Position numbers and translations under genes: made by a program | Notes under the pieces: model-generated | Seen by the model: only the letters and a program-made list of their open reading frames with translations | What the model was told of the DNA's origin: nothing | Databases searched by the model: none | DNA from: Scedosporium boydii | Taxonomy: Eukaryota; Ascomycota; Sordariomycetes; Microascales; Microascaceae | NCBI GenBank assembly: GCA_002221725.1 | Contig: NJFT01000084.1 | Coordinates: 62,001-126,000, forward strand | Direction: 5' to 3' | Length of the DNA: 64,000 bases | Shown here: piece after piece, positions 56,826 to 64,000 of the stretch | Numbering within the stretch: position 1 is the stretch's first letter | Layout: every line of letters begins with the position of its first letter

Positions 56826-57960
56826 GGTGGGCAAGTTTTATATATAAGAAACTATGTAAATGATTCCGATAAGGCCGAAGAAAGAAGAGAGAGAGAGATA
56901 GTTGTAAGGTACAAAAGGGAGCGTGATATAAGACAATAAGGTCTAACGTTGAGTTTCGGGAAATACTAAGCCGGTTGGTTCTAAAGACAAAAGGGAATGG
57001 AGATCAGAAAAAAAATAAGTAGCGACGGGCCAGCCAGAACATGGACTTTTGGAAAACTTTATCTCTCCAACTCATGAGAGTTTGATGCATCAACCCAATC
57101 TCCGCGATCTGTGGAGAGCCGAGGTCGAAGGCGATTCTCGAAGCCGAGACTTTGTGAATGTCCCGAAAGGGGAAAGAGGGGATTTTGGAATTATGTCATC
57201 ACTACGGCATGTGAAGAAAATGGGGGACGCGAGAAATGGGAAAATGGGGCGTTGTATCACTTGTACCGTGCCATGACCACTGGTTGTGGTTTCCCCACGA
57301 TCAAATACTAGGGAATCTGGTGCGACGCTAGGCGATAACGAGGCAAAGTTGAGCATCGAGAGAATTGAGAGACCGTTGACGATGACATAATCTATATCTG
57401 GGCAATTAAACCGAAGAAATGTGGGGTACATCCTCGGAACCAGGAGCAAGGGAAGTTCCGACACGTTTTGCCTTGTGGTGACCTGTACGAAGTACCTGTG
57501 TATCCTAGTACAGTGGTACCTGAGCTGACCCTCCCGCTGTATAATTAGTTCACCTCAGTACAAATGCCCGTAGATTTAGCGGGTTGCCGTCCGACTCACA
57601 ACTCGCCCTAATTGGACAAAAGTAAACAAACACTGGAGAAAAACCCTGGGCTTCACAACCGTGCTGCATCCACTTCACTTCTCACCTAAACTTACCAGCC
57701 ATCACCAAAGTAACCTTAGCAGCGATATCGATCCAAGGTTACCCCTTCGATTCTGCGTCGTGTCTTCGACTTGTTTGACACTAAATCCTCGTCATGATCA
57801 TATCTTTAGGCTCCCCCCTTTGTACACGCTGTTTTTGATTTTCCGTTCTGTACAGGAGAGGGCGTCTTTTGTTTGTGAACTCTAGCGTGTTTTGTCTCGC
57901 TGCTTGTGCACGCGTGATCATCAACAACCCATCACCCACCACGAACCTCACACTGCCATC
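56826..57960. other. Divergent intergenic region
   Basis: About 1.1 kb between the carrier and AT-hook genes, transcribed away from each other. It has GA-rich (near 56880-56900) and C/T-rich tracts and no supported ORF. It is probably two promoters. Confidence 0.5.
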
Positions 57961-60900
57961 ATGGCATTCAATAGTGAGGATCTCATGTCCTCACCAGATC
58001 CTCTCAATGAGTCTTTAACTTCTAGTGTTGCACGCCGCGTCACTCGAAGTCAACAAACTCGACATTTCGTCTCTCTCGGATCCAGTTCCTCGCCTAGAAA
58101 GCAAACCTTCGAACTCGAAGTGGGAGACGATCGATCTCCCCAGAAGCTCTTCGTGACCGTCGAGTCGGGCCATCCGGTTGGGGAGACGCGTCGCCGTCTG
58201 TTTACCTCACCATCGCCGGCGAAGAAAACTACGCCCGTGATCCGTCGAAGGGAGCGAACGACGACCACTACTGTTCCTCTGAAGGGAATTTCCGAATCGG
58301 ACGAGAATGATGCCGATGTATTCACAACCACGCCCAAGAGACGCGGTCGACCTCCCAAGTCCGCATCCGCCGCCACACCTAAAGCTGGCGCATCAAAAAA
58401 GCGGTCCAGAACCCCGATAAGAAAGGCAACACCGGGACCTCCTCGCAAGTCCCTAGACATGGTGGATGATCTGGCATCAGATATCAGCGCGCCGGCTACA
58501 ACGCCCAAGACGGGTAGGGGTAGGCGAGCGTCGCGGGCAACCGGCGAAGAGCCTTCATCCGAGGCTCCAGGCCAGACAACCCCGACCCCCAAACGAAGGA
58601 CCGTGAATAAGCGAAAGACTATTAGCGATGAAGCGTCGTCGTCGGCTCCTCCATCTACTGCTCGGAGGCGTGGCCGGCCTCGCAAGAAGCCCTTGATTGA
58701 GGAGACCCCTCAACAGGAGGTGACGCAGTCCGTCCTTCCTGAGTCCAACGCCAACACCTCTGTGATGCATGGAGATAGCATTGAAGTATCCGCGGAAGAA
58801 ATCCCATCCGAGATGGATGTGGAGCCATCGATCCCGGCATCTGAGGGTGATATTTGGATGGATACACTTTCTGACGATGTTACACCGCGGCTCGCCCCTC
58901 GCATGAGGTCACTCAACCTATCGTCGGCTATCGATTTGCGGAGATCCACTGCATCACAGACACAGGAAGCGGACCCTACGACGGCCGAAAACTACAACGA
59001 GTTTGCAGGACCCGCCTCTCATGATTCCACCCCTGTCGCAAGCCGGGAATCGACGCCACGGACTGGGACCGACCTCGACGAAGTGGACATGATTGTTCGA
59101 AGGCCTACAAGCGAAATTGCGTCGGAGATTCCGTCAGAAGCAGACCAGGAAACGTCTGTTTCTGTTACCGGTGATAAGGACACCATCGTCCAGTCGGAAG
59201 AGTTCAGTATGATCTTTATGGATTCTATCCCATCCCTTCAAAATAGTGTCTTCGGTCGCAGCACTAGGACCAATGCCACTGAGCCTGCTGATATCGGCGA
59301 GACAACAAACCTAATGATTAACCGAACGATCGAAGCCATCAGGAATGGAATGGAGAATAGTGAAGATGATGAGCCAATCAGCGTCCATCAGGATGAAGTT
59401 GAAGAAGTTGACGAACATGGACAAGAGGAAATCCAAGACGAAGTGCCTGCTTCCGAGGCGGATCATACAGAAGCGGAACAGCAAACTCCGACTCAGCCTC
59501 GAGTGCCTCTTTCTCCGACGAAGGCAAACGCGTCTCCAACCTTCTCGGCCAGTCCTAGGCGTTTCAAGGCTCTCCCCCTTAGTAGACAGCTCCTCACATT
59601 CAAGGCCATGCAAACGGAGAAGGAGAAGGCCACCCACAATCAGTCGCCATCGCCCGTTCGCTTCTCTCCTGCTGGATTCTCTGGGAGGCGTGATTCGGGA
59701 GTTGCTGCTCGAGAGGACTCGAACCTTTACGACGACTCGTTCTCGGAGATTCCGGAAGATGTTTTGGAGGCGGCGACACCACGGGCACCCAGGACCCACA
59801 CTCTCCCCTCTTCGGTATATAACCAGTCCGAGAGCGACAAACAACCCAGCTCGCATCAGAAGACGGATTCAGTATACGGTGAGGCTCCCGACACCGTGCG
59901 TTCGGATGCCAGCCGCCTATTGACTCCTGACGAGACCCCCTCACCCATTGAGTCTGACGGTGTACCTAGTCCTAGGGGGACTAAGGCCGCTGACCCTGTG
60001 ATTGATTTTGGGCGTTCACTTCTTCAACCGGTCGCTCCCTCTGTTAGTCTTCCCAACCAGCCGCAACCAGCTACCCAAGATAAAAGTCTTGGACAGCCCG
60101 AAGTTACGCCCATTGTTGCAGCCTCCTCTCCTCAACTTCCCCCACTTCCTGATGCCAACTTCTCGAAATCGAAACTCGCGGCAATGTCTGACCGAGAGCT
60201 TCGCCCAACTTTGTCCCCGATTGTGAGAGCCGGTCGGGCCCTTCAGAACGTTACGTCCGATCATTCTTCCCCCGCGGGACCCAGGAGCGTTCTGGGAAGC
60301 CCCTTCAAGGGCTCAGCAGCCAAGAATAGTCGTGACGGCTCAGCTGCACCGATGAGCGAGACGCGCCCCACTGTAGCCCAGTCATCATCCCCACCGAGAT
60401 CTTCGGAGAATGTTGACGATGACCCTTTCGGGCCTAGTCGAGGCCACAATGGGCAGCCGTCCTTTATTAGGGCTCTTACTGACAGCACTCGGCGATCTAG
60501 CCTTAGCCAGCGATCAGCCCAGAGGAGTTCTTTCTTTGATACAACTCGTGCCGTCGTGGACGACGCGGATGAGATGAGCTGGGTCGCTGAGCCAACCATT
60601 GCGGCACCTCTACCTCAGGAGACTGTAGCCTCCCGAAGCTCCAGCACGGCTGGAACTCTTGGTTCCCTCAACAATGGTTCCCGGAGAGAACCTTCTACTG
60701 AAGCCAGTGTGAGCGGCTCGGTAAACGAGCAGGACGATGAGACAGAGGACGACATCTGGATGATGGAAGCCCAAAGAGAAAATCCATGGGAGGCACGACA
60801 ACGACAGCAGCTGTTTGGAACAAAGGCTCCTGCTACCGTACATCCCACACGCCGGACGCAGATTCCCAACACATGGAGGCAAAGCTCCTTCGCACGCTCA

Positions 60901-62295
60901 ATCGCGTCACGAGCGCCTCAGGAAAGCCACCACGAGCCTGAACATGAAGGGCACAGTCTCGCTTCCGAATATTCGCTCTTGTCTCAACAGAGCAAGAAGA
61001 CCGACACCTCCACCACTGCCGCGAACCAGAAGCGGGCCGGAGTTAATCTCTCCGACTTTTTCTCGTCGCCAACGGTCCTTCCGCCGCGTCTTGGAGCCGA
61101 TAACACCCTGGCCGAGCAGCGCGCGCCGATCCAGGCCCCACGAAATCGTAATAATGCTCCGGCTACAACTCAACTGACCAACTCCTTGTTCCCTTCGCTG
61201 CCACAGAAGGAGTTCAATCCGAGTCCTGTACGAGGAAATAGTCTTTTTTCTACTAGTTCCAGACCACGGTCTCTCGAGTCAAGCGATTCGGAGCCGCAAG
61301 AGATACCTTCCTCCCCGGAGCGGGTTCTGCTTCCTACCGTGGAGCAAAAATTGAACTTTTCGCCTCAGCGTCGGACGGCGAACCGTACACTGGAGGATCC
61401 ATCGTCGACGCGATCCACTAACTTATTTAACCTCCCCTCGACACACGGCGAGGCGGAAAAGGGCCCAGTATTTTCTTTGCCGGCACGGTCTACAGCTGCC
61501 CCAAACTCCTCCTGGCTCTTCTCCAAGCCTAGCGAGGCTTTACAACCACGTCGTTCGACAGACGGCCCGTCTTTCTTCGCCGAACCGAGACGCGAACGAC
61601 AACCCCTGCACAAGACCATGTCTCCTACGAAATCATGTCTCAGATCACCCTTGAAGCCAAAGACACCCGGTCGCGTAGTGGAGTTCGCTAGCAGCGCGCT
61701 TTCTCCCCTGCAGCAGGCAGAGGCTAGGGCCCAGAAGCGGGCTGGTATTGTTCCTAGTGTGCAGCTGCCACCTCCCAAACGTGTTTACGTGACCCAATTG
61801 AACGGCGACGAGGATAAGGAGAATAGCGAATATGCTGGTTCGGAACACGGGGATACTACTGAATCGGTTTCCTCGGATTCTTCTCCCATCGAAGAAGCTC
61901 CTGTCACCGCGCCAGCCACCAAACAACAACGCCCGGCACCAGAGAAGACGGAGGCCTGGCCCCCGGCTTGTCTGTCCCTGAGGGTGTGGAGCCGCAACCA
62001 CTGGCTTTACCTGGATGCTCTAGTGCAGTACCGTCGCAAGCAACCCTTCCCCGACGAGGTTATCCTTCCACAAGTCAAGGGGATGTGTGACGGCTTCCTC
62101 GACCGATTGATGGATGTCGAGGAAGGATCGATGTATCTCGAGCAGTGGCATCTCGATGTCATCGAGGCCTTCCACTCGCAAGTCGGAGGTTGGAACAAGG
62201 ACCTCCTGGTGCGGCGGCTGTTTTCGCTACTTGTTGGGGAGAAATTGAGATTGGAAGGGAAGATGGGCAGCCATGTCCCGGCTGATTTTTATTGA
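57961..62295 (+). CDS. Large AT-hook chromatin-type protein (1,444 aa)
   Basis: A single uninterrupted exon starts at the ATG at 57961 (MAFNSEDLMSSPDP); the frame is open upstream to 57892 but without an ATG. The N-terminal 250 residues contain AT-hook cores KRRGRPPKS and RRRGRPRKK plus a related KTGRGRRAS, which bind the minor groove of AT-rich DNA. The middle ~1,000 residues are Ser/Pro/Glu-rich and probably disordered, with many SP/TP sites. Near 1,215-1,290 there is a basic conserved-looking motif (SCLRSPLKPKTPGRVVEF). The last ~110 residues (WPPACLSLRVWSRNHWLYLD on) form a hydrophobic, probably folded domain found in fungal relatives. Likely nuclear; precise role unknown. Confidence 0.9.
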   Translation: MAFNSEDLMSSPDPLNESLTSSVARRVTRSQQTRHFVSLGSSSSPRKQTFELEVGDDRSPQKLFVTVESGHPVGETRRRLFTSPSPAKKTTPVIRRRERTTTTTVPLKGISESDENDADVFTTTPKRRGRPPKSASAATPKAGASKKRSRTPIRKATPGPPRKSLDMVDDLASDISAPATTPKTGRGRRASRATGEEPSSEAPGQTTPTPKRRTVNKRKTISDEASSSAPPSTARRRGRPRKKPLIEETPQQEVTQSVLPESNANTSVMHGDSIEVSAEEIPSEMDVEPSIPASEGDIWMDTLSDDVTPRLAPRMRSLNLSSAIDLRRSTASQTQEADPTTAENYNEFAGPASHDSTPVASRESTPRTGTDLDEVDMIVRRPTSEIASEIPSEADQETSVSVTGDKDTIVQSEEFSMIFMDSIPSLQNSVFGRSTRTNATEPADIGETTNLMINRTIEAIRNGMENSEDDEPISVHQDEVEEVDEHGQEEIQDEVPASEADHTEAEQQTPTQPRVPLSPTKANASPTFSASPRRFKALPLSRQLLTFKAMQTEKEKATHNQSPSPVRFSPAGFSGRRDSGVAAREDSNLYDDSFSEIPEDVLEAATPRAPRTHTLPSSVYNQSESDKQPSSHQKTDSVYGEAPDTVRSDASRLLTPDETPSPIESDGVPSPRGTKAADPVIDFGRSLLQPVAPSVSLPNQPQPATQDKSLGQPEVTPIVAASSPQLPPLPDANFSKSKLAAMSDRELRPTLSPIVRAGRALQNVTSDHSSPAGPRSVLGSPFKGSAAKNSRDGSAAPMSETRPTVAQSSSPPRSSENVDDDPFGPSRGHNGQPSFIRALTDSTRRSSLSQRSAQRSSFFDTTRAVVDDADEMSWVAEPTIAAPLPQETVASRSSSTAGTLGSLNNGSRREPSTEASVSGSVNEQDDETEDDIWMMEAQRENPWEARQRQQLFGTKAPATVHPTRRTQIPNTWRQSSFARSIASRAPQESHHEPEHEGHSLASEYSLLSQQSKKTDTSTTAANQKRAGVNLSDFFSSPTVLPPRLGADNTLAEQRAPIQAPRNRNNAPATTQLTNSLFPSLPQKEFNPSPVRGNSLFSTSSRPRSLESSDSEPQEIPSSPERVLLPTVEQKLNFSPQRRTANRTLEDPSSTRSTNLFNLPSTHGEAEKGPVFSLPARSTAAPNSSWLFSKPSEALQPRRSTDGPSFFAEPRRERQPLHKTMSPTKSCLRSPLKPKTPGRVVEFASSALSPLQQAEARAQKRAGIVPSVQLPPPKRVYVTQLNGDEDKENSEYAGSEHGDTTESVSSDSSPIEEAPVTAPATKQQRPAPEKTEAWPPACLSLRVWSRNHWLYLDALVQYRRKQPFPDEVILPQVKGMCDGFLDRLMDVEEGSMYLEQWHLDVIEAFHSQVGGWNKDLLVRRLFSLLVGEKLRLEGKMGSHVPADFY

Positions 62296-62787
62296 GCGTG
62301 GTTTTTTTACGCTCTAACCTCTCGGGAAAATCGGATTGCCAAGTCTACTTCCCCTATTTTCAAGTTTGTATCTTTAGAGGTGACAGGGGTTCTGTCGTCT
62401 TGAAAAACAATGTTTGCATTATTCGGCGTTTATGGTCAGAGACGAATGCTCTGGGAACTGGGGATGGGGTATATGATTTTGTTTTTCGGCGTTTGGGTAT
62501 GCTCAACATTGGGTCTGGGCTGATGACGACCATTGATCGCATTGGCTGGCGCGAGTTGTACTGTTTTCATATTGTTGAGATTATGTGTAAAGATACCACA
62601 TAGTTGATGTTCTATTCTCATTAATCAATCATAAATGGACTACAAGAGTGAGACCGGGTGTGTGTTCGAGTATGGATTGACTTTAAAAGATTTGTATTCT
62701 GATGTCTACCATAATATTACAGTACGCCCAGCAAATCAATCCCTACCGACTTCTCTTCATCGTCCCACCCAGACATCCACCAACCTC
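62296..62787. other. Convergent 3' regions
   Basis: About 490 AT-rich bases between the AT-hook gene and RPN6, which end toward each other. No supported ORF. Confidence 0.5.
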
Positions 62788-63954
62788 TTACTCCAACAGA
62801 GACGCCTGGTTTATGTACAGCCCATCAACGACATTGCTAAGCTTATCAATAGTAGCAAGAGCAGCATCATAGCTCTCATCCCTATGCGTCTCATCAAAGA
62901 TGATGAGGCAGCCAGCACCCTGATCAAGCACACCGATGATAACCTTGTCCAGGATCATCTGGGAAAGCTTCCTCTCGACCTGCTGGGTATCCAAACCGAC
63001 AATCTTGGCGACGTGGTCAATCTCGACGCGCGAGAAAGGCTCGATGACCTTGATGAGGTTCTGCTCCAACATGGCGTCGTAGAGGCGGCGAAGGTGGTTC
63101 CGGATGAAGGCGTCGCTACCGAGTTCGTAGCGGTATGCGGCCAAAGCGCGCTCGTACTCCTCGAGAGAGCGGTTCGAGTGGGCCCTAGCGATGGCCTTCA
63201 TGGCCTCGAGGTTCTGGCCGGCGTACTTGAGCGCCTGCTTCGACTGAAGGAGCGTGTTGACGTCCTCGGCGAGGTTGAGCATAATCTTGCACAGGAGCAT
63301 ATACTGCAGCGCAGCCGTCGCCTTAGTGGGCTCGTCCTGGCTATGGTATCCGTCGAGGGCCTCGATAAAGTACGAAAAGGCCGTGTTGAAGTCCCTATCC
63401 TCGGCGTGGAGCATGCCGCTCTGCATGTCGAGATCGGCCTGGAGGCGAGGAGGCGTATAGACGGAAGCGGCGCTGGTGCGGGCGCTGGTGAGTGCCGCGC
63501 GGGCTTTGGGGATGTTGCCAAGGGCGTGGTAGACGCGGGACTCGAGGAGCTGGACCTCGACGAGGACGAGCTTGTCGTCGAGGCGCTTGAGCTCGCGGAG
63601 GAGGCTGTTGATGAGGGTGAGGGCGTCGTAGTAGGATTGCTTGGCCATGTAGAGGGTTACGAGGCGGGTCTCGAGGTTTTGGCGGAGGAAGCTGCGGCGT
63701 TCCTTTGTGGCCCATTCTATGCAGGATTTGGTGACGGCGATTTGGGTCTCGTTGGAGTTGGGGATGTCGTGGAAGAAGTCGAGAAGTTGTTTCACTGAGG
63801 GGCAGGGTTGTTGATGTTAATATTGGGGAGCTGGAGTGTGGTCAGAGAGCAGAGGTGGGTAAGAGACGAACCTAGCTTCGCCGTCTTGGCCTTTGCGAAT
63901 GAAGATAGAACCGATCGACTCGTCTTGACGAGCTCAACGAGCTCTGATGTGTTC
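62788..63954 (-). CDS. RPN6: 26S proteasome lid subunit RPN6, 3' part
   Basis: Two exons of the minus-strand gene are visible (63954-63872 and 63794-62788); the 5' part lies beyond the right edge. The visible 363 residues cover the TPR-like helical repeats (SCIEWATKERRSFLRQNLETRL, YYDALTLINSLLRELKRLDDK) and the PCI domain (HLRRLYDAMLEQNLIKVIEPFSRVEIDHVAKIVGL). The end, VDGLYINQASLLE, is diagnostic of Rpn6/PSMD11, which clamps lid to core particle. The intron runs GTTCGT to CCTCAG. The upstream exon begins after CTTCTAG at 63955 with a gctaatg branch-like site, so at least one further exon is outside the window. Confidence 0.95.
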
Positions 63955-64000
63955 CTAGAAGGGCCGCCATTAGCTCGTGTGTCCGCGGTTCGTCCCTCCG

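Noticed and set aside
58050..58685. 211-codon minus-strand frame inside the AT-hook gene
   Set aside because: A shadow frame; the plus strand carries AT-hook motifs and a frame of 1,445 codons.
62635..63798. 387-codon plus-strand frame over RPN6
   Set aside because: A shadow of RPN6, whose minus-strand protein shows the PCI domain and diagnostic C-terminus.

Overview
This window is nuclear DNA of a filamentous ascomycete (Pezizomycotina, most likely Sordariomycetes). The support is: short 50-160 nt introns with GTRNGT donors and CTAAC-like branch points, small-intron eukaryotic genes, HET and HeLo incompatibility domains, a GH72 wall enzyme, an SMN homologue and fungal-only membrane families. 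I cannot name the genus. All exon coordinates below were spliced by hand from reading frame, splice signals and family similarity; there is no transcript evidence.

Layout. 0-10 kb: an open partial ORF at the left edge, a doubtful small gene, GET1 (tail-anchored protein insertion), an uncharacterised membrane protein, RUD3 (Golgi coiled coil) and a NOP15-like nucleolar RRM protein. 10-17 kb: a five-exon SMN homologue, a ~2.9 kb gene-poor stretch, a secreted Gly-repeat cupredoxin and a tiny SERF/4F5 protein. 17.9-24 kb: a HeLo-HET fusion, an intron-containing tRNA-Tyr(GUA), then a long non-coding stretch. 24-31 kb: a four-TM DUF7598-like protein, RPB3 and SOF1 divergent from a 405 bp gap, and a membrane-anchored short-chain dehydrogenase. 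33-44 kb: a pseudokinase, two small membrane proteins, a GH72 glucanosyltransferase and glycyl-tRNA synthetase. 44.8-47 kb: a second HET gene broken by one in-frame TGA. 49-64 kb: an RAX1-like RGS protein, ATP synthase epsilon, NAA35/MAK10 (NatC), a peroxisomal ANT1/PMP47-type carrier, a 1,444-residue AT-hook protein and the 3' part of RPN6 running off the right edge.

Most genes are conserved housekeeping functions (transcription, ribosome biogenesis, translation, N-terminal acetylation, proteasome, ATP synthase, Golgi/ER trafficking) that share neighbourhood but no obvious pathway. The variable part is the incompatibility layer: an intact HeLo-HET gene and a disrupted HET gene, each beside gene-poor DNA. 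These two loci, the pseudokinase, a possible alternative SMN splice that removes the YG box, and an in-frame retained-intron option in the peroxisomal carrier are the items most worth following up. I found no CRISPR array, rRNA gene or intact transposon, and no wholly new multi-gene system.
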